Of a stretch of DNA of 64,000 bases, positions 8,849 through 17,409 are shown one piece after another (positions within the stretch are counted from its first letter, which is position 1; each line of letters starts with the position of its first letter). The notes under the pieces are model-generated. The model was not told the DNA's origin, made no database searches, and saw only the letters and a program-made list of their open reading frames with translations. The stretch spans positions 1 to 64,000 of the forward strand of contig NZ_JABSQR010000014.1 of assembly GCF_013215705.1 (NCBI RefSeq), in the 5' to 3' direction. Source of the stretch: Moritella sp. Lineage in GTDB: Bacteria > Pseudomonadota > Gammaproteobacteria > Enterobacterales > Moritellaceae. Both the position numbers and the translations under genes were made by a program.

Positions 8849-10138
8849 TTAGCGCAGAATAACCCTTTTATTTAAGTCGATAAGTTTACTCAATACCTTA
8901 TCGCCGTCCATGCGAATACCGTTGTGTTCGAACTCTGAGGTTAACCAATATTTAATGTTGTTCACACGTGCGACTGTTTCCAGACTGTATTGCATGTCGA
9001 CATACATATCTTCGCTATAGATAGCTGCAGCCACGGGTACTTGGTTGTTTTTAAGTACATCAAGATCGTAAAGATCTGACCAATCCTTTTTTTCAGCTAA
9101 CTGTTGCGCCGCTGCTTGCAATGGTTTCAAGTTATTAAATTGCTCGAACATCCACGGATAAATCATTTCACCAGTGAATAAAAAGGGCTGGCCTGCTTGA
9201 TAATTAAATTCAGCATAGTCTGCACGAACGCGATGTGCAGCCCAGTTTGATGCTTGCTGCTGGCAGTAGATAGATTCGTGCAGCAGGGCAAAAATTGGGT
9301 TGGTATTGTAATCAAGGAACTGACAGAACAGCGCTAAAAACAAAGGATTAACTTGGGTGCCTTTTTGCGTAGTGATAAGCGCTTGTTCAAGTAGGTAATA
9401 AACCGCTTCAGGGCCTTCTTCCATGCCTAAGTTAACGCCAAGCAGTTGTAGCATTTCAACCGTTAGTTTTTCACCTGTAGCCAGGTAAGTATCGTGTTCG
9501 GTAATGTGTGTTGCTAATGCAGTGACAAGATATTGAGCATCGCTAAAACGAGTAAAGAAGTCGTTATTCTTTGTTTGAACGCGTTTATAGGTTGCTTGAT
9601 ACACCTCATCGGCAGGGCGTGTCAGTGATGGTAATCCACCAGTGATGAAAGCTTGTGTTAAGCCTTCTGGCGCCGCGGTTAAATAACGTAAGACACAGAA
9701 ACCACCAAAACTTTGCCCGATGATGCTCCAGGTATTAAACGGTGATAGCTGTGCGCGGATCGCTTCGGCATCACGGACAATATTATCCGCGCGGAAATGG
9801 GTGAGGTAGTCAGCTTGTTCACTGGCTGTTAAGTGGGCCAGACTCACCGCGCTGATTGGTGAAGATAAACCGGTGCCGCGCTGATCGAGCAGCAATACCC
9901 GATATTCTTGTAATGCGCGTTTGATCCAACCGCCATTCGCCATCGGACGCACCGCGCCAAACCCTGGACCACCTTGAAAATAAACCAAATACGGCAGGTC
10001 TTGATCTTGTTTATCTGCGGCAACAAGCTCACGTACAAATACGTCAATCGTGTCACCGTCAGGTTTGTTGTAATCAAGTGGCAAGGTAAATGTGTGCTTC
10101 TGTGCAACTAAGCCGCTTAATGTGAGATCAATTTTCAT
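8849..10138 (-). CDS. Alpha/beta hydrolase, proline iminopeptidase-like (peptidase family S33)
   Basis: A 429-residue alpha/beta hydrolase. YFQGGPGFG near residue 55 is the GGPG oxyanion motif of prolyl aminopeptidases, LLDQRGTGLSSP follows, and GQSFGGF near 145 holds the nucleophilic Ser. The catalytic His is probably in EFEHNGIR near the C-terminus. The length equals that of the larger proline iminopeptidases of the Aeromonas type. It probably removes N-terminal proline from peptides, in the cytoplasm since no signal peptide is visible. Transcribed alone, convergent with dsdC. Confidence 0.88.
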   Translation of the reverse strand: MKIDLTLSGLVAQKHTFTLPLDYNKPDGDTIDVFVRELVAADKQDQDLPYLVYFQGGPGFGAVRPMANGGWIKRALQEYRVLLLDQRGTGLSSPISAVSLAHLTASEQADYLTHFRADNIVRDAEAIRAQLSPFNTWSIIGQSFGGFCVLRYLTAAPEGLTQAFITGGLPSLTRPADEVYQATYKRVQTKNNDFFTRFSDAQYLVTALATHITEHDTYLATGEKLTVEMLQLLGVNLGMEEGPEAVYYLLEQALITTQKGTQVNPLFLALFCQFLDYNTNPIFALLHESIYCQQQASNWAAHRVRADYAEFNYQAGQPFLFTGEMIYPWMFEQFNNLKPLQAAAQQLAEKKDWSDLYDLDVLKNNQVPVAAAIYSEDMYVDMQYSLETVARVNNIKYWLTSEFEHNGIRMDGDKVLSKLIDLNKRVILR

Positions 10139-10247
10139 GGCAATCCTTTGTTAGCAATGAGGTAATGATGTAGGGTATTGTAACCTTAAATGAGTGCTAA
10201 GTATTAATGCCTGTTATCAATTTAACAAATAAGGGAAGGTTAGAAGC

Positions 10248-10673
10248 ATGGATGAAGCTTATAAAATCAGTGCTAATTTTGAAGATATGGATTTAGCAGT
10301 AATACACGAATTTATTTCGGGTACATATTGGGCAAAAGGAATTCCGATGAGTACTTTAAAGCGGTCGCTTGAAAACTCGTTATGTTTTGGTGTGTTTACC
10401 CAAGCGGGTGAGCAAGTGGGTTTTGCGCGAATGATCACAGATAAAGCCACCTTTGCTTATTTAGCTGATGTGTTTGTACTCGAACCACATCAAGGCAAAG
10501 GATTAAGTAAATTACTCATGGCAGCTATATTAGATCATCCTGATTTACAGGGACTTAGACGCATGATGTTAGCCACCCGTGATGCCCATGGATTGTATCA
10601 AAAATTTGGTTTCACAGCGCTGGCAGCGCCAGAGGTTTATATGGAACTGCATACGCCGTATTTGTATGAATAA
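10248..10673 (+). CDS. GNAT-family N-acetyltransferase
   Basis: A 141-residue single-domain acetyltransferase. The acetyl-CoA-binding motif A is visible as VLEPHQGKGLSKLLM near residues 79-93, preceded by the strand FAYLADVFV and followed by the DAHGLYQKFGF motif B. Substrate unknown. GGAAGG lies about 10 bp before the ATG at 10248. It is divergent from the peptidase gene. Confidence 0.85.
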   Translation: MDEAYKISANFEDMDLAVIHEFISGTYWAKGIPMSTLKRSLENSLCFGVFTQAGEQVGFARMITDKATFAYLADVFVLEPHQGKGLSKLLMAAILDHPDLQGLRRMMLATRDAHGLYQKFGFTALAAPEVYMELHTPYLYE

Positions 10674-10696
10674 AAATTGTTAGCTCTGAAATAAAA

Positions 10697-10722
10697 TAGC
10701 CTCAGTCCTGTCGTCGAGGCTA
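10697..10722 (-). terminator. Terminator downstream of lysE-like gene
   Basis: Stem TAGCCTC/GAGGCTA with a 12-base loop; on the minus strand it is followed by TTTTATTT, so it should end the lysE-like transcript. It may also serve the convergent GNAT gene. Confidence 0.65.
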
Positions 10723-10733
10723 ATATCTATTTG

Positions 10734-11357
10734 CTATGATTTCAGTGCGAGCAATGCGCCAAAACTCACCAGCCCAACGCCACATACTTGATTCAAGCGT
10801 TTTCTAATACGTAATAATCGCGTTTGTAATGTCGCAGAGGTAAATAATATCGCGACGATCGCAAACCATATGCCATGTAGGGCAATCATATAAGCACCGT
10901 AGATGAAGGCCTGCGTATTGTCATTTGAGTCTGGTGAGATAACTTGGCTGAATATGCTCAAGAAAAACAGCATTGTTTTAGGGTTTAATACATTACACAG
11001 AAAACCTTGTGCCAGATATTGCCAGTTTTTATTTTTACGTTGTGCTGTCGATGTGGTATTTAATTGGCTATCAGCAGAGTAGATACCTTTAATACCAAGG
11101 TAGATCAAATAGCCTGCCCCAGCGTAGCGGATCATGTTATACAGAAATTCATTCTGTGAGATTAAATAACTGATGCCGAACATTGAATAACTGATGTGCA
11201 CGCAGATTGCGAGGCTCAGACCTAGCGCGGTAAAAATCCCCGCTTTACGTCCATCGTTAATACTGGTTTTTAACACGAGAACAAAGTCAGCACCCGGACT
11301 GATAACGATTAAAAGGCCTAATATAGCCAGACTAAACACTTCCATAACGACTTCCAT
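10734..11357 (-). CDS. LysE-family amino-acid exporter (RhtB type)
   Basis: A 207-residue inner-membrane protein with about six hydrophobic segments. The family signature is SPGADFVLVLKTSINDGRKAGIFTALGL (here given in two parts: SPGADFVLVLKTS, then GRKAGIFTALG near residues 20-48), and NPKTMLFFLS near 125. Such proteins export amino acids, often homoserine, threonine or basic amino acids. Two in-frame ATGs 12 bp apart arise from a tandem duplication of the ribosome-binding region. A LysR gene is divergent, a common arrangement for this family. Confidence 0.9.
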   Translation of the reverse strand: MEVVMEVFSLAILGLLIVISPGADFVLVLKTSINDGRKAGIFTALGLSLAICVHISYSMFGISYLISQNEFLYNMIRYAGAGYLIYLGIKGIYSADSQLNTTSTAQRKNKNWQYLAQGFLCNVLNPKTMLFFLSIFSQVISPDSNDNTQAFIYGAYMIALHGIWFAIVAILFTSATLQTRLLRIRKRLNQVCGVGLVSFGALLALKS

Positions 11358-11367
11358 AACGACTTCC
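11344..11367 (-). repeat. 12-bp tandem duplication of the lysE ribosome-binding and start region
   Basis: On the minus strand, GGAAGTCGTTAT occurs twice in a row and is followed by GGAAGTG. Each unit supplies both a GGA and an ATG junction, so two start codons (11357 and 11345) each have an AGGA/TGGA six bases upstream. Read directly from the sequence. Confidence 0.85.
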
Positions 11368-11465
11368 TATATGATTCATAATTATTGATAGGCGTTCATT
11401 GTAGGTTAATTGTGAGTTAGCTATAATCGAATAGATTTCAATTAATATGTGAGAAAAAGTCACCA

Positions 11466-12392
11466 ATGAGGCATTTAAAAGCATTCCATGTTTTTCATGT
11501 AGCAGCGGCGCTAGAAAGCTATAGCAAAGCAGCAAACAAGCTGTGTATTACCCATGGTGCGGTGAGTAAGCAGATTAAAACATTAGAAACCCATTTAGCG
11601 GTGAACCTGTTTTATCGTGAAGGGCGACATGTGAAATTAACGCCTGCTGGTAAATTGCTATCTGGTTATACCGAACAAGCATTTAATGCCTTGGAAGCGG
11701 GTGTTCAGCATGTTACTCAGGTTACACATACACACTTAGAAGTATCGTGTGAGCCAACATTAACAATGCGTTGGTTAATGCCAAGATTGAGTGATTTTTA
11801 TCAAGATAATGTCGATGCGGATGTGCGATTATCAACGGCAGGTGGCCCTGTGATACTCGGTAGTAATGGTTTGTCGTTGGCGATACGACGAGATGACTTT
11901 CCGCTATTACATGATTACCAACAGACTCCCTTAGTTGAAGAGTGGGTTGGGCCGGTATTTTCGCCTGAGTATTGGCAGCAGGTGCAAAATGACGCGGGTA
12001 AGATTAAGCTATTACACAGTCAAACACGCCCACAGGCTTGGGATAATTGGTTACAAGGTAACGCTGTATCATGCCTTAAAGTACAAAGTCTGAAGGTGCA
12101 AAGCGAACAGACATTTGCACATTTTTATTTTTGCTTACAAGCGGTGGTTGATGACTTAGGGGCGGCGATAGGCTCATACCCCTTAGTCATGGATGACTTG
12201 CAACGTGGTAATTTAGTTGCCCCGTTTGGCTTTAAACGCTCAGGGCACAACTATATGTTATTAAGCCAAGATGACGTTTTATTAGCGCAAGGCAATACTT
12301 TGTTAGGTAAAGACTGTGAATCTGATACTTTACAGCGAAACTTCATTAATTGGCTGCAACTGAATCTCGCTATGTGTGTACCGAGTCAGTAA
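11466..12392 (+). CDS. LysR-family transcriptional regulator (GcvA-like)
   Basis: A 308-residue LysR-type regulator. The N-terminal MRHLKAFHVFHVAAALESYSKAA and ITHGAVSKQIKTLE form the winged helix of the GcvA/AmpR branch. The effector domain runs from about residue 90. Divergent from the lysE-like exporter, 108 bp between starts, so it is the likely regulator of that exporter. A short direct repeat (LKVQSLKVQSEQ) near residue 203 is unusual. Confidence 0.88.
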   Translation: MRHLKAFHVFHVAAALESYSKAANKLCITHGAVSKQIKTLETHLAVNLFYREGRHVKLTPAGKLLSGYTEQAFNALEAGVQHVTQVTHTHLEVSCEPTLTMRWLMPRLSDFYQDNVDADVRLSTAGGPVILGSNGLSLAIRRDDFPLLHDYQQTPLVEEWVGPVFSPEYWQQVQNDAGKIKLLHSQTRPQAWDNWLQGNAVSCLKVQSLKVQSEQTFAHFYFCLQAVVDDLGAAIGSYPLVMDDLQRGNLVAPFGFKRSGHNYMLLSQDDVLLAQGNTLLGKDCESDTLQRNFINWLQLNLAMCVPSQ

Positions 12393-12429
12393 CAATGACC
12401 ATATTTTAAGTTTTGGCTGGCTAAGTTAG

Positions 12430-12693
12430 CTATTTACCATAATGAAATCGAGTGCTAACGATCGTAACAACATCATCGCCCGCTTTATATACCAGGCGAT
12501 GTTCATCATTAATACGTCGAGACCAATAGCCTGTTAAATTCTCTTTCAGGGGTTCAGGCTTACCAATCCCTTCAAATGGCATACGTTGTACCGCTTCTAT
12601 GAGTTTATTAATGCGTTTCAGCGTTCGCTTATCTTGCGTCTGCCAATATGTATAATCTTCCCAAGCATGTGGGGTAAAAAGTATATTCCGCAT
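12430..12693 (-). CDS. yoeB: YoeB-type mRNA interferase toxin
   Basis: An 87-residue toxin of the Txe/YoeB family that cleaves mRNA at the ribosomal A site. Catalytic features are visible: the conserved Glu in GIGKPEPLK (about 44-52), Arg in [11 protein letters not shown] (about 59-69), and the C-terminal HYGK with the catalytic His and Tyr. The start overlaps the yefM end by one base, giving coupled translation. Both genes are intact, so the module is probably functional. Confidence 0.95.
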   Translation of the reverse strand: MRNILFTPHAWEDYTYWQTQDKRTLKRINKLIEAVQRMPFEGIGKPEPLKENLTGYWSRRINDEHRLVYKAGDDVVTIVSTRFHYGK

Positions 12694-12944
12694 TAATCTA
12701 ACAATTCTTTATGCAGTACTTCTCCGCGCTCTGCTTGGGCAATTGATTCAAGTAGACGTTTTGAATTATTAGGATTCGCCATCAAGTACATTGTTTCTTT
12801 CCAGGCGTTGAATTCAGATGCAGATAATAAGACTACATCTTCGCCACCACGCCTGTGTATATGCACTGGTTCACAATCATCAACGGCTGAATCACAGATT
12901 GATTTAAAGTTATTGCGAGCTTCTGAAAATGTTACGACGCTCAT
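12693..12944 (-). CDS. yefM: YefM-type antitoxin
   Basis: An 83-residue Phd/YefM-family antitoxin. The N-terminal [16 protein letters not shown] folds into the DNA-binding Phd/YefM domain; the C-terminal part (about 50-83) should wrap around YoeB. It binds and inhibits YoeB and represses the operon. A TGTACA operator candidate lies about 60 bp upstream. Confidence 0.95.
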   Translation of the reverse strand: MSVVTFSEARNNFKSICDSAVDDCEPVHIHRRGGEDVVLLSASEFNAWKETMYLMANPNNSKRLLESIAQAERGEVLHKELLD

Positions 12945-13005
12945 AATTAAATACCTTATTTACAACTATCAGTTAATAAAACAATATTAGCTCATACATA
13001 TAACA

Positions 13006-13023
13006 TGTACAAGCTATGGTACA
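13006..13023 (-). promoter_or_regulatory. Candidate YefM-YoeB operator
   Basis: TGTACA at 13006-13011 and GGTACA at 13018-13023 are centred 12 bp apart upstream of yefM. In E. coli the YefM operator has a long and a short palindrome with TGTACA cores at this centre spacing (established knowledge); the second site here has one mismatch. Confidence 0.5.
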
Positions 13024-13038
13024 ACTTTGGTTTGTTAT

Positions 13039-13797
13039 TTACCAAAACCCACGATCTAAACAGGCAGACTTAACCACGTTATTTTCATTGCCTTGCAAGT
13101 TCTCAATAAGTTGCGTGCGTCGACATTCAGTGCGGGTTACTGGATATTGTTTATTCCACGCTTGCAGTTCACGTTTTTGTCTACCTATCTTGTACATAGG
13201 GTAGGCGGATTCCATATATAGATAAGCACGGGCAATTTGGCCTTTGGCATAATTTGGTGGTTGCACCGTTTTATTTTTTATTTTTATTGGGCAGCTGCCG
13301 AATTGATTTTTTACAGCCGTTACTTTTGAAGCAAAATTATAGTTACTGCGTAGCGCATTTACAGCGCCAATGGAAGGATAGAGATTGTACATATCCGCTT
13401 GCATGTAACGATAAGGAATATTGATTTTTTCCGCGCAGCGACGACCTTTAAAGTGTTTGCCTTTGCTGTTCACACAAGCACTATTACCTTCACGCCATTC
13501 ACTGAAATTACGGCCAAAGTTTTCGGCTGGCACAACGTGTTCCCATTCAACTTTGGCTTGGCGCTTAACATGTTTGGTTGAGGTAAAACCATTGCGATCG
13601 GTGATCTTCTTTTTACTATTGAAACCGGCTAGGCAATAGATTGTCAGCTTCGGCACATTATTGTATACCTTTCTCTCTAGCATCTTTTTAGCTTTACTAA
13701 AGGATTGATTAGTTTGATTGCCATTGTTAGAAGCATTAGAAAAAGAAGGGAATAATATTGTGGTTGATATAACTATAATACAAAGTTGTTTTAACAT
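13039..13797 (-). CDS. endA: Endonuclease I (periplasmic/secreted DNase)
   Basis: A nuclease of the EndA/Vvn family, 252 residues from the ATG at 13797; upstream in-frame starts are non-ATG. Residues 1-22 form a signal peptide, so the enzyme acts in the periplasm or outside. The catalytic region has VEWEHVVPAENFGR (His of the beta-beta-alpha metal motif), RRCAEKINIPYRYMQADMYNLYPS, and the N-term/C-term Cys pairs expected for the disulfide-bonded fold. It degrades double-stranded DNA without specificity. In E. coli endA lies between sprT and rsmE; here it still neighbours sprT. Confidence 0.93.
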   Translation of the reverse strand: MLKQLCIIVISTTILFPSFSNASNNGNQTNQSFSKAKKMLERKVYNNVPKLTIYCLAGFNSKKKITDRNGFTSTKHVKRQAKVEWEHVVPAENFGRNFSEWREGNSACVNSKGKHFKGRRCAEKINIPYRYMQADMYNLYPSIGAVNALRSNYNFASKVTAVKNQFGSCPIKIKNKTVQPPNYAKGQIARAYLYMESAYPMYKIGRQKRELQAWNKQYPVTRTECRRTQLIENLQGNENNVVKSACLDRGFW

Positions 13798-13970
13798 TAC
13801 AGGCTGCTCAAGTGTAATAATGCAGCATTGTAGCACAGCTAAAAAGAGACGGTAGAATAGTGAAAGTAGGCTTAACTAGCGATGTGTCGGTGTGGGGTTA
13901 TCAATTGAGTCGTTCAAAGTGAATGCTATAACATGAAGGTAGCTAATATAGGTGAAGCTGAAATCAGGCA

Positions 13971-14001
13971 TAAAAAAAGAGCAGATGATAGACAACTGCT
14001 C
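13971..14001 (-). terminator. Terminator of the 76-residue gene
   Basis: On the minus strand GAGCAG/CTGCTC stem with an 11-base loop followed by TTTTTTTA. It lies 18 bp after the stop of the 14019-14249 gene, supporting that this small gene is a real transcription unit. Confidence 0.85.
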
Positions 14002-14018
14002 TCAAGATATCGGAGTGA

Positions 14019-14249
14019 TTAGTTTGCGCGAGAAGCGGCGTAACGCACTGCGATATCTGAATCTAATAACATTGTTTCTTTTAACACACCTGATTTAGCC
14101 ATGAAAATACGTTGAGAGATAGATAAAGCACTAAGATCAAGAGTACGAGCAATTTGCTCAGCTTGATTGGTGTTACGCTTTAAAACTGCAGTTATCAGTT
14201 TTTCCATTTCATAATCGGTTGATCTTGCAGTATCTAACGTTTGAGTCAT
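14019..14249 (-). CDS. Conserved-looking small protein of unknown function
   Basis: A 76-residue, mostly helical, soluble protein without Cys or signal peptide. I do not recognise a family. AGGGAACTAGG precedes the ATG and a strong terminator follows the stop, which argues for a real gene. It sits between endA and sprT but is separated from both by gaps and a terminator, so it is probably monocistronic. The C-terminal half (ISQRIFMAKSGVLKETMLLDSDIAVRYAASRAN, about residues 44-76) reads like an alpha-helical repeat. Confidence 0.7.
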   Translation of the reverse strand: MTQTLDTARSTDYEMEKLITAVLKRNTNQAEQIARTLDLSALSISQRIFMAKSGVLKETMLLDSDIAVRYAASRAN

Positions 14250-14398
14250 AACCTAGTTCCCTATCATAATGGTATGTATCAAGTCATTTTATCGTATGAA
14301 TTTAGATAAATACACCTATATACGCTAATTTTTCAGATAATTATCTAACAAGTCGTCACCTTTTTGTTTTAAGTTAATTGATTGTTATTAAATACAAT

Positions 14399-14917
14399 TT
14401 AATATTTTATGGTTAAACTATGTTTGCATAAACGACAGATATATTTGATATTGTCCCGTACAATTTTATTGTGACGACGAATAGTTAGTTGATGTTCTGC
14501 GCACTGACAAGCATAGGTAAACGTTTTACCTTTTACATTCGAGACATCGTATTGATGTGTTGTTTTGGCTGTGAGGTCAAATATTTGATTCATGATTTGT
14601 TGCCACTCTTTACCGTGCGGCTTAGTACGACCATAAAGTTGATAAACTAATAAATGTGCAACTTCATGAGGGACAGTATGCGTTATAAAATGCTGCTGGT
14701 TTTCTTGCAATAAAACAGGGTTAAAGCGTAATTCATTGATTTGTAATCGCGCACTGCCAGCTGCTCTACCACGTTGCTTGAAATTAATATGAGGACGAGG
14801 AAAGGTTCTATTTAAGCGACATTCAGCGTGTTGATAGCAGGTTTCTATCTTAATTAAAACTAACTGTTCAATGGTTTGTGAACTGTCATTTTGTTGCAGG
14901 GATACATCATCAAGCAT
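14399..14917 (-). CDS. sprT: SprT-family zinc metalloprotease-like protein
   Basis: A 172-residue SprT protein. The zinc-binding HExxH motif is PHEVAHLLVYQLYG (about residues 83-96), followed by HGKEW. The C-terminal zinc ribbon is visible as CQC (about 140) and CRLC (about 164). SprT-like domains are related to eukaryotic Spartan; the bacterial role is unclear. It lies downstream of metK, as in E. coli where the two are also near neighbours. Confidence 0.92.
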   Translation of the reverse strand: MLDDVSLQQNDSSQTIEQLVLIKIETCYQHAECRLNRTFPRPHINFKQRGRAAGSARLQINELRFNPVLLQENQQHFITHTVPHEVAHLLVYQLYGRTKPHGKEWQQIMNQIFDLTAKTTHQYDVSNVKGKTFTYACQCAEHQLTIRRHNKIVRDNIKYICRLCKHSLTIKY

Positions 14918-14962
14918 AGTTTTGTCTAATGGCAGGCTAAAGGTTATCTAAACATTATTTAT

Positions 14963-14997
14963 AAAAAAGGCGCTTTGGTTATATCACCAAAAGCGCC
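14963..14997 (-). terminator. Terminator of metK
   Basis: On the minus strand, GGCGCTTTTGGT and ACCAAAGCGCC pair around a short loop, then a run of six T. It lies about 60 bp after the metK stop. Confidence 0.9.
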
Positions 14998-15054
14998 TCT
15001 ACTACTAACTAACAACTCTTAACTAGCAATAGCTAACTAAAAAGCTAATGTTAA

Positions 15055-16206
15055 TTAAATACCTGCTGCATCACGTAGGATTTCAGCTTTGTCAGTCGCT
15101 TCCCAAGGGAATTCGCTACGACCAAAGTGACCATAAGCCGCTGTACTTAGGTAAATAGGGCGCATAAGATCGAGCATTTCGATTAGACCGTGTGGACGTA
15201 ATTCGAAATGTTCACGTACCAATTTAATCAGTAGTTCTTCGCTTACTTTACCCGTACCGAACGTTTCAATACTGATCGACGTTGGCTCGGCAACACCAAT
15301 TGCGTAAGACAGCTGTAATTCACAACGGTCAGCTAGGCCAGCTGCAACGATGTTTTTAGCAACATAACGTGCTGCGTATGCTGCACTGCGATCCACTTTT
15401 GATGGATCTTTACCAGAGAACGCACCGCCACCGTGACGTGCCATGCCGCCATAAGTATCGACGATGATTTTACGACCCGTTAGACCACAATCACCCATTG
15501 GGCCACCGATAACGAAACGACCCGTTGGGTTAATGAAGAATTTAGTGTCTTTCGTTAACCATTGCTCAGGTAATACCGGCTTGATGATTGTTTCCATCAC
15601 CGCTTCGACTAGATCTGCTTGTTTGATATCTTCAGAGTGTTGAGTTGAAAGTACTACTGCATCGATACCCACAATTTTGCCGTCATCATAAGCAAAGGTG
15701 ATTTGGCTTTTTGCATCTGGGCGTAACCAAGGAAGCGTACCGTTTTTACGTACTTCAGCTTGGCGTTTAACCAATCTGTGTGAGTAAGTAATCGGAGCAG
15801 GCATTAACTCTTCAGTTTCATTGTTTGCATAACCGAACATTAAACCTTGGTCACCCGCGCCTTGCTCTAGTGGATCGTCACGGTCAACACCTTGGTTGAT
15901 GTCTGGAGATTGCTTACCTATGGTATTTAATACTGCACAAGAGTCAGCGTCAAAACCCATTTCTGAGTTGATGTAACCGATTTCACGTATTGTTTTACGA
16001 GTGATTTCTTCGATATCAACCCAAGCGTCAGTCGTTACTTCACCGCCAACCATAACCATACCGGTTTTAACATAAGTCTCACAGGCTACGCGTGCTTTTG
16101 GGTCTTGAGCGATGATTGCATCAAGTACAGCATCGGAGATTTGGTCTGCAATTTTATCAGGATGACCTTCTGATACTGACTCAGAGGTAAACAAGTGTTT
16201 AGCCAT
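15055..16206 (-). CDS. metK: S-adenosylmethionine synthetase
   Basis: A 383-residue enzyme that makes S-adenosylmethionine from methionine and ATP; a homotetramer in the cytoplasm. Signatures: [20 protein letters not shown] at the N-terminus (ATP-binding His), [12 protein letters not shown] near residue 116 (hexapeptide motif), and [19 protein letters not shown] near 258 (P-loop-like nonapeptide). Length is standard. A MetJ-box-like site lies about 65 bp upstream, and a terminator follows. Confidence 0.98.
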   Translation of the reverse strand: MAKHLFTSESVSEGHPDKIADQISDAVLDAIIAQDPKARVACETYVKTGMVMVGGEVTTDAWVDIEEITRKTIREIGYINSEMGFDADSCAVLNTIGKQSPDINQGVDRDDPLEQGAGDQGLMFGYANNETEELMPAPITYSHRLVKRQAEVRKNGTLPWLRPDAKSQITFAYDDGKIVGIDAVVLSTQHSEDIKQADLVEAVMETIIKPVLPEQWLTKDTKFFINPTGRFVIGGPMGDCGLTGRKIIVDTYGGMARHGGGAFSGKDPSKVDRSAAYAARYVAKNIVAAGLADRCELQLSYAIGVAEPTSISIETFGTGKVSEELLIKLVREHFELRPHGLIEMLDLMRPIYLSTAAYGHFGRSEFPWEATDKAEILRDAAGI

Positions 16207-16270
16207 GGTTTTAATTCTCTCTTAATTTAAACACAATAGACGTGATATACGTTCACATGTGCAGAAGTTT

Positions 16271-16286
16271 TAACATCTAGACGGCT
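16271..16286 (-). promoter_or_regulatory. Candidate MetJ operator (two adjacent met boxes)
   Basis: TAACATCT followed directly by AGACGGCT resembles two tandem met boxes (consensus AGACGTCT; 5 of 8 and 7 of 8 matches). It sits 65-80 bp upstream of metK. MetJ represses met genes with S-adenosylmethionine as corepressor in enterobacteria and vibrios (established); its presence in this organism is inferred. Confidence 0.5.
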
Positions 16287-16493
16287 ATTCTAAACTATTT
16301 TGTCAGTATTAAGATAGACCTTAAGTCATATTAATTTTGTATATGGTTTAAAAGCATTCTTTTTAACGGATATTATTTATGTATATATGTTATAAACGGG
16401 CAATATGCAGTAGCATAGTAAGAAAGTATTAAAAGTATTAGGTGACGAGTTTTTTTTAGCTGAAAAGCAATAACCGTACACTATCATTAAATA

Positions 16494-16756
16494 TATACCC
16501 AAGCTACTTCAAGATGCACAATCAGCAAACCGAATGAAGAGTATATTCAAGGCATGAAGTCGAGGATTTAGTTATTCTAAATCAAGACGTCATAACGCCG
16601 AAGATGCCTTCGTTCGGCTTGCCCTGCGGGAGGCGAGCAGGAATAGCAGCACTGCGTTGCAATATTTGAAAATGGAATAACCATTAGCTACATATTGCGC
16701 CTTGTTCTGATATCCCTGCTCGTCTCTGATATAGCATCTTGAAGTAACTTGGGTAT
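16494..16756. repeat. MITE-like element, near-full copy A
   Basis: About 263 bp with terminal inverted repeats TATACCCAAG...CTTCAAGATGC at the left and the complement (GCATCTTGAAG...CTTGGGTAT) at the right. Internal inverted repeats (GACGAG...CTGCTCGTC-like arms and GATTTAG/CTAAATC) suggest the whole unit can fold. No transposase is encoded. It lies between metK and the yfaZ-like gene, ending about 33 bp before the latter's start. A copy in opposite orientation is at 59542-59805. Confidence 0.9.
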
Positions 16757-16788
16757 GACAACACTCATTTGCCATTGGGAATTATAAA

Positions 16789-17325
16789 GTGTCATTGAAA
16801 AAATCATTAGTTATCACTGCCGCATTACTTGCTAGCTTTAGCAGTGCTGCATCAAATCTCTCACTCGCTTTCAATAACGACAATATTATTTTGGGTTATG
16901 ATATTGAAATGCAAGAAGCACTTAAGCTAAAAGGTGACTACCTACAGACTATCGACAATGGTTATACCTTAGATACCGGTCTTTATGCGTTTCAAGATGC
17001 GGGTGCTACATTCTTTGAACTTGGCGCTAAAGCAATGAGAATGGATAACGACAATGGTGATGGCTATGCATTGGCATTTGGTGGCTTAGGTGGTTTACGC
17101 TTAACTGAAGAATTTAGCTTGGAGGCTGAATTCCATTTTAGCCCTGAAATCTTGGCATTTGGTGATACAGAGAACTACACGCAATGGATCGTTCGTGCTG
17201 AGTATGCTGTTATGCCTACGGCACATTTCTTTGTTGAATATAATCACACCACCGTTGAATATAAAAAGATGCCAGATGAACGTTTATCAAGCGACATATT
17301 ATTTGGCTTGAAATGGGTTTTCTAG
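16789..17325 (+). CDS. YfaZ-family outer-membrane protein
   Basis: A 178-residue beta-barrel-type protein with an N-terminal signal peptide (residues 1-21, SSAASN cleavage region). The rest shows alternating hydrophobic strands and a C-terminal aromatic residue (KWVF), typical of outer-membrane barrels; the pattern fits YfaZ. The start is GTG and the ribosome-binding site is weak; no in-frame ATG exists upstream. A MITE-like element ends only 33 bp before the start, so promoter sequences may lie in the element. A strong terminator follows. Confidence 0.75.
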   Translation: MSLKKSLVITAALLASFSSAASNLSLAFNNDNIILGYDIEMQEALKLKGDYLQTIDNGYTLDTGLYAFQDAGATFFELGAKAMRMDNDNGDGYALAFGGLGGLRLTEEFSLEAEFHFSPEILAFGDTENYTQWIVRAEYAVMPTAHFFVEYNHTTVEYKKMPDERLSSDILFGLKWVF

Positions 17326-17350
17326 TTATCATTTGAAACAGTAAGAATAT

Positions 17351-17381
17351 AAAAAAAGCATCGATATCGATGCTTTTTTTT
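17351..17381. terminator. Bidirectional terminator between yfaZ-like gene and clcA
   Basis: Palindrome GCATCGATATCGATGC (17358-17373) flanked by A7 on the left and T8 on the right, so it works on both strands. A second hairpin AGCCCACT/AGTGGGCT (17393-17411) overlaps the clcA stop. Confidence 0.92.
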
Positions 17382-17409
17382 ATCTGTAAATGAGCCCACT
17401 GTTAGTGGG

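Noticed and set aside
16590..16775. 61-residue reading frame on the minus strand
   Set aside because: It lies wholly in the MITE-like repeat and shares its peptide with the tail of the DUF6314 gene; not an independent gene.
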